From assembly GCF_000430505.1 (NCBI RefSeq), contig NZ_KE387154.1:120530-184529 (forward strand): a stretch of 64,000 nt of DNA, read 5' to 3'. Position numbers and translations under genes: made by a program. Of this stretch, positions 44,065 to 53,741 are shown in pieces (position 1 is the first letter of the stretch; each line of letters begins with the position of its first letter). The stretch is from Eisenibacter elegans DSM 3317. GTDB lineage: Bacteria; Bacteroidota; Bacteroidia; Cytophagales; Microscillaceae. The notes under the pieces were generated by a model, which saw only the letters and a list, made by a program, of their open reading frames with translations, was not told where the DNA came from and did not search any database.

Positions 44065-44472
44065 TCTTGAGCCGAAGCGCGTCTTATCGCTGGGCAATGC
44101 CGATAAGGTATTGCCGAGAGGAAAGTCCGGGCAACATAGAGCATCGTACTTCCTAACAGGAAGGCGCGCCGCAAGCGGGCACGGCGCGACAGAAAGTGCC
44201 ACAGAAAATATACCGCCTCCCTCACCGGAGGTAAGGGTGAAAAGGTAGGGTAAGAGCCTACCGCGCAGCCGGCGACGGCTGTGGCAGGGTAAACCTTACG
44301 AGTTGAAAGGCCAAATAAACCGGCGTGCTGCGCTCAGGCGCAGCAGAAGGGTTGCTCGCCCAAGCCGGAGGGTAGGTCGATAAAGGGTATCCGTGAGGAT
44401 ATTCATAGATAAATGATAAGAAATGCCCCACAAAGGCATTACAGAACCCGGCTTACAACGCTTCGCTCAAGG
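44065..44472 (+). ncRNA. rnpB: RNase P RNA, bacterial type A
   Basis: About 408 nt; the catalytic RNA that removes 5' leaders from pre-tRNAs. The conserved core is present: GAGGAAAGTCCGGGC (P4 5' side), ACAGAAAGTGCCACAGAAAA region, GGTAAGGGTGAAAAGG, and the 3' ACAGAACCCGGCTTAC. The P1 helix closes the molecule: TTGAGcCGAAGCG (44067-44079) with CGCTTCGCTCAA (44459-44470). Ends are set from P1 and may be off by a few nt. It is transcribed from its own promoter between the PP2C gene and the response regulator. Confidence 0.95.
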
Positions 44473-44534
44473 AAGAGCCCGCAAATTTTTACCCAAAATC
44501 ATACGGCTGCAGCAGGAGTTTTGAAAAAACCTGC

Positions 44535-44542
44535 TAACTTTG
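44535..44542 (+). promoter_or_regulatory. Candidate -7 box of the NtrC-like gene
   Basis: TAACTTTG fits TAnnTTTG, 145 bp before the ATG at 44688, without a matching -33 element. The remaining spacer 44473-44687 shows nothing else. Confidence 0.35.
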
Positions 44543-44687
44543 ATACTGCCAAATACGTATGTGCAAAACAAGTTTTAACCCATACACTTACACCCGCCCC
44601 AAGCAACGCCCAAGCTCTTGTACATGCATACCGGCAACCTCAAAGCTTGATATATAGGCGTTTTCCGCACTCAACCCTCAGCGTAAT

Positions 44688-45899
44688 ATGGCCAAAATAC
44701 TAATCATTGATGACGAAAAAAGCATCCGCTACACCTTGCGCGACATCCTTGAGTTTGAAAAATACGAAGTAGATGAAGCGCAAGACGGTGAAGAAGGTTT
44801 TCAGATGCTCCAAAATGGAGAATATGATGTAGCCCTCTGCGATATTCAAATGCCCAAAATGAACGGTATCGAGCTGCTCGAAAAATACAATACCGACATC
44901 CAAGGCGACACCCAATTCATCATGATTACGGCTTATGGCTCCATCAAAATGGCCGTTGAAGCCACCAAAAAGGGAGCCTACGACTTTATCCAGAAGCCAC
45001 CCGACCTCAACCGTCTCCTGCTCTGTGTACGTAATGCGCTGGACAAGTCGAACCTCGTAACCGAAACCAAAGCGCTACGAACCGAAACCAAGCTGCTGCG
45101 CAAAAAAGTATCACGTACCTATGATATCATCGGCGAATCTGACCCCATCAACCGCGTCAAAGAGATGATCGAAAAGGTAGCCCCAACAGACGCACGGGTG
45201 CTCATCACCGGCCCCAATGGCTCGGGAAAAGAACTGGTCTGCAAATGGATTCACGCCAAAAGTGGACGTGTAGACAAACCACTCATAGAGGTCAACTGCG
45301 CGGCCATCCCCGGAGAATTGATTGAAAGTGAGCTTTTTGGGCACGAAAAAGGCGCGTTTACCTCTGCCGTCAAACAACGCATCGGCAAGTTTGAACAGGC
45401 CAACGGAGGTACGCTCTTCCTCGACGAAATTGGCGATATGAGCCTGCCTGCGCAAGCCAAAGTCTTGCGCGCCTTACAAGAAGGCAAAATCACCCGTGTA
45501 GGAGGCGACAAGGAAATCAAAGTAGACGTACGGGTAGTAGCCGCCACCAACAAAGACCTGCGCGAAGAAATCAAAAATAATACCTTCCGAGAAGACCTTT
45601 ACCACCGTATCGGTGTTATCCTTATACACGTACCCCCGCTCAACGAGCGCCGTGCGGACATACCCCTGCTGGTGGAGAAATTCCTCAATGATATCGCCGA
45701 GGATTATGGCGCAGCCCCCAAAAAAATTACACCCGAAGCCGTAACCCGTATGCAAGCCCTCGAATGGACTGGCAACATCCGCGAACTACGCAATGTCGTA
45801 GAGCGTTTGGTGATTATGAGTAGCAATGACATCATTACGGAAGAAGATGTGGTCAATTATGCCCCACCACCACACGTGCCTACCAAATCAGAATCTTAA
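44688..45899 (+). CDS. NtrC-family response regulator without DNA-binding domain
   Basis: 403 aa, ATG at 44688. The receiver domain (1-120) has IDDEKSIR, the phospho-acceptor Asp in ALCDIQMPKMNG and the Lys in DFIQKPPDL. The sigma-54-type AAA+ domain (about 145-385) has Walker A ITGPNGSGKELVCKW, Walker B GGTLFLDEIGDM and the arginine finger region FREDLYHRI. The sigma-54 contact loop usually reads GAFTGA; here it is GAFTSA. The protein ends at HVPTKSES right after the AAA+ lid (NIRELRNVVERLV), so the usual Fis-type helix-turn-helix is missing. It may act from solution or through a partner. No cognate kinase is adjacent. Confidence 0.9.
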   Translation: MAKILIIDDEKSIRYTLRDILEFEKYEVDEAQDGEEGFQMLQNGEYDVALCDIQMPKMNGIELLEKYNTDIQGDTQFIMITAYGSIKMAVEATKKGAYDFIQKPPDLNRLLLCVRNALDKSNLVTETKALRTETKLLRKKVSRTYDIIGESDPINRVKEMIEKVAPTDARVLITGPNGSGKELVCKWIHAKSGRVDKPLIEVNCAAIPGELIESELFGHEKGAFTSAVKQRIGKFEQANGGTLFLDEIGDMSLPAQAKVLRALQEGKITRVGGDKEIKVDVRVVAATNKDLREEIKNNTFREDLYHRIGVILIHVPPLNERRADIPLLVEKFLNDIAEDYGAAPKKITPEAVTRMQALEWTGNIRELRNVVERLVIMSSNDIITEEDVVNYAPPPHVPTKSES

Positions 45900-45904
45900 C
45901 AACG

Positions 45905-45922
45905 ATTTGGGATTGACGATTG
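45905..45922 (+). repeat. 18-bp word shared in inverted form with 59727-59744
   Basis: ATTTGGGATTGACGATTG starts 6 bp after the NtrC-like stop codon. Its exact reverse complement follows the cysS stop codon. Both are surrounded by related AAATC/GATTT words. Confidence 0.7.
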
Positions 45923-46030
45923 TCCATCTACACTCGTAAATCTAAAATCGTAAATCACCCGGCTAGGCTCTTAAATTGTACAGATACAGCATACAAGCTT
46001 CGAAAATAATCGCATATCCCGCCCATAATA

Positions 46031-46062
46031 TTTGCTTGAGAACGGAATATACGCTAATTTTG
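46031..46062 (+). promoter_or_regulatory. Promoter of the rimP-nusA-infB operon
   Basis: TTTG (46031-46034), 20 nt, TAATTTTG (46055-46062), 66 bp before the rimP ATG. Confidence 0.7.
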
Positions 46063-46127
46063 CATTTGTAATTTGCTTTTTTCGCTACTTCCAAGGCGCG
46101 GCTTGTTGCTCACAATCAATCGTTTGA

Positions 46128-46607
46128 ATGAATTTTATACCCCTCGTGCAAAGCATCTTGGAGCAAAACCTTGATGATACATACTTTGTGGTTGACCTGA
46201 CACAAAGCCCTAGCCCTAAGGGCATAAAAGTAAAAATACTCCTAGATGGCGACCACGGAGTCGATATAGACTATTGCGCCACCATCAGCCGACACATCGG
46301 CGCGGCACTTGATGCCAACCCCGATATTACTGAAGCCTATGTATTAGAAGTTTCTTCGCCAGGAGTAGACGCTCCGCTGAAGCTCAAACGCCAATACCCC
46401 CAACATATAGGTCGGACGCTTCAGCTGAAGCTCGCCGACCAAAGCACCCTTGAAGGGGAGCTGCGCCAAGTCTCCGACGAAGCGCTCCAAATAGTGCCCA
46501 AAGCACCTAAGAAAAGTAAAAAAGCCCCCGACACTGCACCTTCCCCAGAGGTAGTCTCGGTACCCTTTGATAATATTAAGCAAGCCACTGTACTGATTTC
46601 TTTTTAG
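46128..46607 (+). CDS. rimP: Ribosome maturation factor RimP
   Basis: 159 aa, ATG at 46128. Assists 30S subunit assembly in the cytosol. The N-terminal domain has DDTYFVVDLTQSPSPKG, the ILLDGDHGVDIDYCATISR block and LEVSSPGVDAPLK, the family hallmark; the C-terminal Sm-like domain ends PFDNIKQATVLISF. An insertion KKSKKAPDTAPSPE precedes the last strand. First gene of rimP-nusA-infB; two bases separate it from nusA. Confidence 0.93.
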   Translation: MNFIPLVQSILEQNLDDTYFVVDLTQSPSPKGIKVKILLDGDHGVDIDYCATISRHIGAALDANPDITEAYVLEVSSPGVDAPLKLKRQYPQHIGRTLQLKLADQSTLEGELRQVSDEALQIVPKAPKKSKKAPDTAPSPEVVSVPFDNIKQATVLISF

Positions 46608-46609
46608 CA

Positions 46610-47857
46610 ATGAATAGTGCTGAACTCATTAGCTCTTTTGCCGAATTTGCAAGAGAGAAAAACATGGATAAAACCCGCATCTCCGAAATGCTCGAAGAGG
46701 TGATGCGCGCCATGATTCGTAAAAAATACGGAAGCGACGAAAACTTCGATGTCATTGTCAATGCGGAAAGCGGCGACCTCGAAATGCGCCGCGTGCGTAC
46801 TATCGTGGCCGATGACTCCGAAGACCTAGGCCTGCCCGACACAGTAAGCCTCTCGGAAGCCCGCAAGGTAGAACCCGATTTCGAAATTGGAGAAGAATTT
46901 GCTGAAGATATCAAATTAGAAGACTTTGGCCGCCGCATCGTATTGACCGCCCGCCAAACTTTGATTCAGAAAATCAAGGACATCGAAAAAGATAGCTTCT
47001 ACCGCAAATACAGCGAGCAGCAAGGTGATATCATCACTGCCGAAGTCTACCAAGTGCTAGGTCGTGAGATTATCTTGCTTGACAAAGAAGGCAACGAGCT
47101 TGTGTTACCCAAAGGAGAGCAAATCCCCAAAGACCGCTTCCGCAAGGGCGATGTTATCCGGGCTGTCATCCATAAGGTAGACCTCATCAACGGAGTCAAC
47201 CCCAAAGTAATTCTTTCGCGTACATCGCCGGAGTTTTTGGAGCGCTTATTTGAGCAAGAAATTCCCGAAATCACGGACGGCCTCATCGCCATCCGCAAAA
47301 TCGTACGCGAGCCGGGTGAGCGCGCCAAAGTAGCCGTAGAATCATTCGATGACAGGATAGATCCTGTGGGCGCTTGCGTAGGGATGAAAGGCTCACGCAT
47401 CCACAGCATCGTACGCGAGCTCAACAACGAAAATATCGATGTTATCAACTACACCGATAACCTCGAACTATACATCAGCCGTACCCTGAACCCTGCGCGC
47501 ATCTCCTCTACCAAGGTAGAAGAAAACGGGCGCGTATCCGTATTCCTTAAGCCAGACCAAGTTCCCTTGGCTATTGGCAAAGGAGGATTTAACATCAAGC
47601 TCGCCAGCCGATTAGTAGGTATGGAAATTGATGTATTCAGAGATGCGGAAGACTTTGAAGAAGAAGACGATGTGGAATTGGTAGAGTTTGAAGGAGAAAT
47701 CGAAAACTGGATTCTCGAAGAACTCAGCCGCATCGGCCTCGATACCGCCCGAAGTGTCCTCGACCTTGGCCGCGCTGAGCTCATCAAGCGCAGCGACCTC
47801 GAAGAGGAAACCATCGACTACTTGCTCGACCTCTTGCAAAAAGAATTTGAAGAGTAA
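46610..47857 (+). CDS. nusA: Transcription termination/antitermination factor NusA
   Basis: 415 aa, ATG at 46610. Binds RNA polymerase and nascent RNA. The N-terminal domain (ISSFAEFAREKNMDKTRI), an S1 domain (EQQGDIITAEVYQVLGREI), and two KH domains (PVGACVGMKGSRIHSIVREL shown as PVGACVGMKGSRI; QVPLAIGKGGFNIKLAS) are in order. It ends with one helical stretch including ELIKRSDLEEETIDYLL, without the acidic repeats of E. coli NusA, as is usual in Bacteroidota. Confidence 0.97.
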   Translation: MNSAELISSFAEFAREKNMDKTRISEMLEEVMRAMIRKKYGSDENFDVIVNAESGDLEMRRVRTIVADDSEDLGLPDTVSLSEARKVEPDFEIGEEFAEDIKLEDFGRRIVLTARQTLIQKIKDIEKDSFYRKYSEQQGDIITAEVYQVLGREIILLDKEGNELVLPKGEQIPKDRFRKGDVIRAVIHKVDLINGVNPKVILSRTSPEFLERLFEQEIPEITDGLIAIRKIVREPGERAKVAVESFDDRIDPVGACVGMKGSRIHSIVRELNNENIDVINYTDNLELYISRTLNPARISSTKVEENGRVSVFLKPDQVPLAIGKGGFNIKLASRLVGMEIDVFRDAEDFEEEDDVELVEFEGEIENWILEELSRIGLDTARSVLDLGRAELIKRSDLEEETIDYLLDLLQKEFEE

Positions 47858-47955
47858 GTTGATACTGCGATGATACCAGAGCCACAAATTTACCCCAACC
47901 GAAACCTCCACATACTTTATCTCCGTTTATAAAAAAAGGACTCGAATTAGCATTT

Positions 47956-50900
47956 ATGGTAGAAGAAAAAATGATCAGGCTTAGCCAAGCCACACGCGAA
48001 CTCAACATTGGCATCTCCACCATCAAGGAATACCTTGCCGACGCAGGTATAGAACTTGGGGAGGCAAATGCCAATACCAAGATTACTTTGTCGCAATTTG
48101 CAATCATTGCGAAAAAAATGGGCGTGGAGGTAGAGGTAAAGCCCGCAAAATCCCCAGAGCGTACAGCTCCCAAAGAATCGCCCGCCGCCGAAAGCCCCGC
48201 TTCGGCCACTCCAACACCCGAAAAAACTGCTTCTACCACTGATGCTAAAACTCCTGAGGCCACTCCAAAAGCCGACCCGCAGCCTAGCGCCGAGCAACAA
48301 GCAGTAGAAAAACCTGCCCCAAAGGAGTCTTCGGAAGAAAAAATAGAGACCAAATTGCAAGGCCTCAAGGTATTGGGCAAAATAGACCTGCCCGAAACCA
48401 ATAGAAACGATGGCCGAAACAAGAAGAAAAAGCAAAAACCTGCTCCGGAAGTTGCCCAGCCCAAAAAAGACAAGCCCGCAACAACCCATACCGAAAAAAT
48501 AGAAAAAGCAGCGCCGCCTACAACCAATACCCCAAAAGCGGAAACGACCCCAGCTGCCGAACTAGCCAAAACAGCCACAAGCAATACGCCTACAACTACG
48601 AAAGATGCTGACAAACCCACCGAAAGTCAGACTCCTAAAGCAACCCAAAAACCTGAAGCGCCTAAAGAAACCCCTAAGGCGCAAACCACACCGGCTGAAA
48701 AGCCAAAAGAAGATTCTGTGAAAGAAGTTATCAGTGAAAAACCCGCCGAGCAAGAGGTAATCAAGGCCAAGGCCGAAACCCTCAGCGGCTTGACTGTATT
48801 GGGCAAAATAGAGCTACCAGTAGATCGCTCTTCGAGAAGGAAGCCAAAAAACAAACCTATCGCCTCGTCGGACGATAGCGTCAAGAAAAAGAAAAAACGC
48901 AAAAAGCGCGTGGGCGAAGGCTCTGATGCCCCAGCCACCCCCAACAATAACGCCCCTAATACTGGCGCTGCCGGCAATAACAATGATGCCAACAGACCCC
49001 GTACGGACAACCGCAACAATAACAACAACCAACAACAGCGCAACAACGATAACCGTAACCGCCCACAGCGCAACCAAAGAAATACCCCGCCACCAGCAGG
49101 GCAGCCACAAGGCGAAATATCTGCCAAACAAGTACAAGACCGCCTAAAGGCTACGCTCAACAAAATGAGCAATACCAGTGGCTCTACCGGCAAGAAAAAA
49201 CGCCGCAACAAATCAAGAGACGCAGAGTTGTCTCCTGAAATGATGGAGGACAACAACGTGTTGCGCGTAACAGAGTTTATCTCTGTAAGTGACATCGCTA
49301 GCCTGATGGATGTATCGGTCAATGAAGTAATCTCGGCTTGCCTCAACCTCGGGATGTTTGTCTCTATCAACCAACGCCTCGACGCAGAGGCCATCGAGTT
49401 CATTGCTGATGAATTTGATTATAAAGTAGAGTTTACCACGGTCGAAGAAGAAGACAAACTTAAAGAAGACGAAGAACCGGATGCTGAAGAAGATCTAGAA
49501 CACCGCGCCCCTATCGTAACGATTATGGGACACGTAGACCACGGTAAAACTTCTTTGCTTGACTATATACGCAAAACCAATGTAACCTCGCAAGAGGCCG
49601 GAGGTATCACCCAACACGTGGGCGCTTATAGTGTCAATACAGGCAACAACAAGAAAATTACGTTCTTGGATACTCCCGGACACGAAGCCTTTACGGCGAT
49701 GCGTGCTCGTGGTGCTAGAGTAACCGACATCGTCATCCTGGTAGTCGCAGCCGACGATAGCGTGATGCCCCAAACAGAAGAGGCTATCAATCACGCCCTC
49801 GTAGCTGGTGTGCCTATCGTAGTAGCCATCAACAAAATAGATAAGCCTACAGCCAATCCCGAAAAAATTCGCAAGGAACTGGCCGAGAAAAACATCCTCG
49901 TCGAAAGCTGGGGCGGTAAATACCAAGACCAAGAAATTTCGGCCAAAACAGGCCTAGGTGTCGAAGACCTACTCGAAAAAGTACTCATCGAAGCCGAAAT
50001 CCTCGAACTCAAGGCCAACCCCAATCGCAATGCTGTTGGTACGGTAATCGAAGCCTCGCTCGACAAAGGCCGTGGCTATGTAACCAATGTCTTGGTACAG
50101 ACCGGAACAATGCGCGTAGGAGATGTCATCTTAGCAGGCTCTTCTTTTGGCCGTGTTAAGGCGATGACCGACCACCTAGGTCGGCGTGTCAAGGCCGCAG
50201 GGCCTTCCTTCCCCGTACAGGTGCTTGGCCTCAACGGCGCACCACAAGCCGGAGACGTGTTCAAGGTAATGGACAATGAGCGCGAAGCCCGCGAAATCGC
50301 CTCCAAGCGCGAGCAGATTCTCCGCCAACAGGCTATCCGCGCTACCAAAGGCCTTACCCTCGACGAAATTGGCCGCCGCCGCGCCTTAGGCAACTTCAAG
50401 GAGCTCAAAATCATTGTCAAAGGGGACGTAGACGGCTCTATCGAAGCCCTTTCTGACTCTTTGCTACAGCTCTCTACAGAAGAGATCGAAGTAAAAATCA
50501 TCCACAAAGCTGTAGGGCAAATTTCCGAATCGGATATCCTATTGGCTAGCGCATCTGAGGCCATCATCTTGGGCTTCCAAGTACGCCCATCGGCCAACGC
50601 ACGTAAGTTAGCAGAGCAAGAGAAAGTAGAAATCAAACTCTACTCTATCATCTACGACGCTATCAACGAAGTACGCGATGCGATGGAGGGGATGTTGGCT
50701 CCGAAAGTAGAAGAAGAAATTGTGGGTAATGTGGAAATTCGTGAGACCTTCAAAATCTCGAAAGTAGGTACGGTAGCCGGATGTTATGTTACGGATGGAT
50801 ACATCAAGCGTACTAACCGCATCCGCATCATTCGTGATGGTATCGTTATCTACGAAGGAGAACTGGCTACGCTCAAACGCTTCAAAGATGATGTCAACGA

Positions 50901-51009
50901 AGTACGTGCCGGCTACGAATGTGGTCTCAATATCAGAGGCTTCAATGATATCAAGGTCGGCGATGTGGTAGAAAGCTACGAGCAACGCGAAACCAAGCGT
51001 ACACTCTAA
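47956..51009 (+). CDS. infB: Translation initiation factor IF-2
   Basis: 1017 aa, ATG at 47956. GTPase that places fMet-tRNA on the 30S subunit. A short N-terminal domain ([18 protein letters not shown]) is followed by about 380 residues rich in Lys, Pro, Thr, Ala and Asn, a disordered linker unusually long even for IF-2. The G domain from about residue 515 has [11 protein letters not shown] (G1), [11 protein letters not shown] (G3) and [11 protein letters not shown] (G4). Domains II-IV follow, ending [16 protein letters not shown]. Last gene of rimP-nusA-infB, followed by a terminator. Confidence 0.98.
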   Translation: MVEEKMIRLSQATRELNIGISTIKEYLADAGIELGEANANTKITLSQFAIIAKKMGVEVEVKPAKSPERTAPKESPAAESPASATPTPEKTASTTDAKTPEATPKADPQPSAEQQAVEKPAPKESSEEKIETKLQGLKVLGKIDLPETNRNDGRNKKKKQKPAPEVAQPKKDKPATTHTEKIEKAAPPTTNTPKAETTPAAELAKTATSNTPTTTKDADKPTESQTPKATQKPEAPKETPKAQTTPAEKPKEDSVKEVISEKPAEQEVIKAKAETLSGLTVLGKIELPVDRSSRRKPKNKPIASSDDSVKKKKKRKKRVGEGSDAPATPNNNAPNTGAAGNNNDANRPRTDNRNNNNNQQQRNNDNRNRPQRNQRNTPPPAGQPQGEISAKQVQDRLKATLNKMSNTSGSTGKKKRRNKSRDAELSPEMMEDNNVLRVTEFISVSDIASLMDVSVNEVISACLNLGMFVSINQRLDAEAIEFIADEFDYKVEFTTVEEEDKLKEDEEPDAEEDLEHRAPIVTIMGHVDHGKTSLLDYIRKTNVTSQEAGGITQHVGAYSVNTGNNKKITFLDTPGHEAFTAMRARGARVTDIVILVVAADDSVMPQTEEAINHALVAGVPIVVAINKIDKPTANPEKIRKELAEKNILVESWGGKYQDQEISAKTGLGVEDLLEKVLIEAEILELKANPNRNAVGTVIEASLDKGRGYVTNVLVQTGTMRVGDVILAGSSFGRVKAMTDHLGRRVKAAGPSFPVQVLGLNGAPQAGDVFKVMDNEREAREIASKREQILRQQAIRATKGLTLDEIGRRRALGNFKELKIIVKGDVDGSIEALSDSLLQLSTEEIEVKIIHKAVGQISESDILLASASEAIILGFQVRPSANARKLAEQEKVEIKLYSIIYDAINEVRDAMEGMLAPKVEEEIVGNVEIRETFKISKVGTVAGCYVTDGYIKRTNRIRIIRDGIVIYEGELATLKRFKDDVNEVRAGYECGLNIRGFNDIKVGDVVESYEQRETKRTL

Positions 51010-51045
51010 GCCCCTGCCCCACGCAATGGTCTGTATAAATTCCTT

Positions 51046-51074
51046 AAAAGCCATCCTATACAGGGTGGCTTTTT
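51046..51074 (+). terminator. Terminator after infB
   Basis: AAAAGCCATCC (51046-51056) and GGGTGGCTTTT (51063-51073), a stem of about 11 bp with a 6-nt loop and T-run. Confidence 0.85.
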
Positions 51075-51196
51075 GTTTGCTGGAGCGCCTAAAACCAACA
51101 ATACAAGAAGGCCGGTTTTGCCAAAATACTGTTCTTTGGAACTGAGCATATCGTTTGTTTTGTTTTGGGCGAAGTCAGGCTTTCTAAAAAATGCCG

Positions 51197-51204
51197 TATC
51201 TTTG
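51197..51204 (+). promoter_or_regulatory. Candidate -7 box of the DUF2459/murF genes
   Basis: TATCTTTG, 31 bp before the ATG at 51236; no -33 element at the right distance. Confidence 0.4.
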
Positions 51205-51235
51205 TACAATTGACTGAAAACCACCGGTACACCCT

Positions 51236-51946
51236 ATGACAGCAGCTTTTCTTGCCGTGGCGGCCTTCCCTTTAGTTTTTGTGGGAGGCTACCTGTTGTT
51301 TGCCAATCTCTTCAAAATCATCCCTGTTCACAAACATTTCAGACCTACTCCCGGCGGTATCGATATTGTCCTGACTTCTAACGGGGCGCATACCGATATT
51401 TGCCTGCCCTTCCAAAATACATATTTTGACTGGGGGCAGATCATAGACCTTCAACAATTTGCTCCCACCCACCCACAATACATTGCCTTTGGGTGGGGTG
51501 ATAAGGGCTTTTATCTCGATACCCCCACTTGGGGTGAGCTAAAGCCCTCTGTAGCCGCCAAAGCGCTTTTTGGGCTAAGCCGCGCAGTGATGCACATATC
51601 GCTTTTTGAGGGCTATCCTCCACAAGATAAGTACTACCAAATCATCAGTATCAGCCCAGAGCAATATGCTCGCTTGGTAGACTATATTCAGCTCTGGTTT
51701 GATTATGACGAAGAGGGGCAGCTCATCCGTATCCCCTTTGGTGGCCTGCCCGCCTACGAGCAACTCAACGACAACTTTTATGAGGCACAAAGCCGCTACC
51801 ACTTTTTCAAGACTTGCAATTGTTGGGTCAATCAGGTGCTCAAACATGTAGGCATCAAAACCGCCCTCTGGACACCCTTTGCCCCCTCACTTTTTTATCA
51901 TTATCAACTCGAAGAGCCGCCTAACAATAGCACTTTGGCGGCCTAA
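51236..51946 (+). CDS. DUF2459/TIGR02117-family membrane protein
   Basis: 236 aa, ATG at 51236. One N-terminal helix (AAFLAVAAFPLVFVGGYLLF) and a soluble domain with the conserved blocks IDIVLTSNGAHTDICLP, YIAFGWGDKGFYLDTPTW and KTCNCWVNQVLK. The His/Asp of SNGAHTD and the Cys/Asn of CNCWVN suggest a hydrolase-like active site, but no activity is known to me for this family. It is 18 bp upstream of murF, so co-transcribed; an envelope role is plausible. Confidence 0.85.
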   Translation: MTAAFLAVAAFPLVFVGGYLLFANLFKIIPVHKHFRPTPGGIDIVLTSNGAHTDICLPFQNTYFDWGQIIDLQQFAPTHPQYIAFGWGDKGFYLDTPTWGELKPSVAAKALFGLSRAVMHISLFEGYPPQDKYYQIISISPEQYARLVDYIQLWFDYDEEGQLIRIPFGGLPAYEQLNDNFYEAQSRYHFFKTCNCWVNQVLKHVGIKTALWTPFAPSLFYHYQLEEPPNNSTLAA

Positions 51947-51964
51947 ACCACTGAATTTTCGCCT

Positions 51965-53281
51965 ATGGCTGCCCCAGCTTTTGTGGATACACCCACACTT
52001 TACCGATATTATCTCGAAGCCCAACAACGGGTTTCTACCGATACACGCAGCCTGAAAGGCGGCGAGCTTTTTTTTGCACTCAAAGGCGAGCACTTCGATG
52101 CCAACCTGTTTGCGGCTCAGGCGTTGGAGCAGGGCGCAGCCTATGTCATTATGGACAATCCCAGTGCTATCCCCAACAACGACCCTCGCTATCGGCTCGT
52201 GCCCGATAGCCTAAGCGCCTTGCAAGCACTGGCCGCACACTACCGCCGCCAATGGCAGTTTCCGGTGTTGGCTATTGGTGGCTCCAATGGCAAAACAACC
52301 ACCAAGGAGTTGATCAAGGCTGTATTGGCAACCCGATACCGCACCTTTGCCACCCCGGGCAACCTCAACAACCATATTGGCGTGCCCCTGTCGATCTTGG
52401 CTACCCCCCCCGACACCCAAATAGGCGTGCTAGAGTTGGGCGCCAATCATATCGGCGAAATAGCCCTTCTGTGTGAAATAGCCCAGCCCACCCACGGCCT
52501 TATTACCAATATTGGGCTTGACCATCTGGAAGGTTTTGGCAGCCTCGAAGGCGTAGCACAAGCCAACAGCGAGCTATATTATTACCTCCTCAAAAACGGG
52601 GGGCTTATTTTTGTCAATAGTCAAGAGCCACACTTGCTACGTATGGCCGCCCGATTCCCACGCGAGCGCCAAATACGCTACCCACAACCCACCGATGACT
52701 TCTGCCTAACGGCACAAGAGGGAGGTTTTTTTGTACGCTACCAAGCCTCTACCGGCCACAGCATCCAAACCCAACTCTTTGGGCAATACAACTTCTTCAA
52801 CATCGCCTCGGCACTGTGTGTCGGGCATCATTTTCAAGTAGCAGAAGCCGCCGCTCACGAAGCTGTGGCCGCTTATGCCCCCTCAAACAATCGCTCGCAG
52901 GTAGTACAAAAGGGAAGCAACACCATCTTGCTCGATGCTTATAATGCCAACCCCAGCTCTATGGAGCAGGCCATAGTAAGCTTTGGAAAGATTGCTGCAA
53001 AACAAAAAATGGTCATCCTAGGAGATATGTATGAGTTGGGAGAGGCCTCGACAGAAGCACACCGCAACCTAGGGGCACAAGTAGCCACTCAACAGTTTGA
53101 TATTGTAGTATTTTTTGGGCAGATGATTCAGCCTGCTCTCGAACACAACCCCAAGGCGTATTACTTTAATGATAAGTTCTCGCTACATAACTGGCTACAA
53201 GACCAAGCCCTGACTGAGACGCATGTGCTCGTCAAAGGCTCTAGGGGAGTCAAACTGGAGACGGTGTTGGATTTTATCTAA
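51965..53281 (+). CDS. murF: UDP-N-acetylmuramoyl-tripeptide--D-alanyl-D-alanine ligase
   Basis: 438 aa, ATG at 51965. Adds D-Ala-D-Ala to the UDP-MurNAc-tripeptide, the last cytosolic step of peptidoglycan precursor synthesis. Mur ligase motifs: STDTRSLKGGELFFALKG, P-loop IGGSNGKTTTKEL (about 102-114), PGNLNNHIGVPL, TNIGLDHLEGFGS, DAYNANPSSM (MurF-typical) and VLVKGSRGVKLE near the end. Length is normal. No other mur gene is adjacent. Confidence 0.96.
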   Translation: MAAPAFVDTPTLYRYYLEAQQRVSTDTRSLKGGELFFALKGEHFDANLFAAQALEQGAAYVIMDNPSAIPNNDPRYRLVPDSLSALQALAAHYRRQWQFPVLAIGGSNGKTTTKELIKAVLATRYRTFATPGNLNNHIGVPLSILATPPDTQIGVLELGANHIGEIALLCEIAQPTHGLITNIGLDHLEGFGSLEGVAQANSELYYYLLKNGGLIFVNSQEPHLLRMAARFPRERQIRYPQPTDDFCLTAQEGGFFVRYQASTGHSIQTQLFGQYNFFNIASALCVGHHFQVAEAAAHEAVAAYAPSNNRSQVVQKGSNTILLDAYNANPSSMEQAIVSFGKIAAKQKMVILGDMYELGEASTEAHRNLGAQVATQQFDIVVFFGQMIQPALEHNPKAYYFNDKFSLHNWLQDQALTETHVLVKGSRGVKLETVLDFI

Positions 53282-53319
53282 CAAATCGTTTTATACCAAG
53301 ACTCACTTGATTTGAGGAT

Positions 53320-53367
53320 TTAGGGGACATTCAACAACCATCTCATTATTTGTTGAATGCCCCCTAA
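53320..53367. repeat. 18-bp inverted repeat (hairpin)
   Basis: TTAGGGGACATTCAACAA (53320-53337) and TTGTTGAATGCCCCCTAA (53350-53367) pair over 18 bp with one A/C mismatch around a 12-nt loop. It has no T-run and is not placed as a murF terminator would be expected. It sits at the inner break of repeat copy D. Confidence 0.85.
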
Positions 53368-53390
53368 TTAGTCGGGCACACCACTGGCTT

Positions 53391-53515
53391 TTGTCGTTAT
53401 TGTGTTTATTGACACCTTGGGTACTCAGCCTACATTTACTCACAAAGGACACAAAGTATGTGCAAAGAGCGCAAAGAAGAGGCAAGTATCAGTGGTGTTG
53501 TGCATTTTTTGGAGA
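53391..53515. repeat. Composite intergenic repeat, copy Y
   Basis: Contains TTGTCGTTATTGTGTTTATT, ACTCAGCCTACATTTACTC, then a degenerate array of CACAAAG-like words (53440-53478) and GTTGTGCATTTTTTGGAGA. The same blocks occur at 26230-26340. The 460-bp gap between murF and the Lon-N gene holds no gene. Confidence 0.6.
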
Positions 53516-53741
53516 GCCTTTGTGATAAAAAACAAAATGAGAAAACGCCTGATGGTGTGCTACTACTCGACTTGTTTTTTTTGATTCTCAGAGATTTTCA
53601 GTACATATATTTCCCAAACCAATTTTGATTGGGTATAGGTGTTCATAGCGCCAACCCATCACTAAACTCAAGTAGCGCTTTGGGGTGTATTTTGAACAAA
53701 CCAAGCCTACTTGCGTTATTATAACACAATAGTTATCAATT

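Larger units (their letters stand above)
53292..53637 (-). repeat. Dispersed intergenic repeat, family 1, copy D (split by insert)
   Basis: One end (TATACCAAGACTCACTTGAT, TTTGAGGATTT) lies at 53292-53321. The other (TTGATTCTCAGAGATTTTCA, TATTTCCCAAACC, AATTTTGATTGGGTATA) lies at 53581-53637. About 260 bp of other sequence separates them, starting with the hairpin at 53320-53367 and continuing with composite copy Y. Confidence 0.7.

Noticed and set aside
47784-49403. Long minus-strand frames (278 and 258 codons) inside nusA/infB
   Set aside because: Low-complexity Gly/Val/Ser/Phe or Leu/Arg frames mirror the Lys/Pro/Thr-rich IF-2 linker; no start signals or domains.
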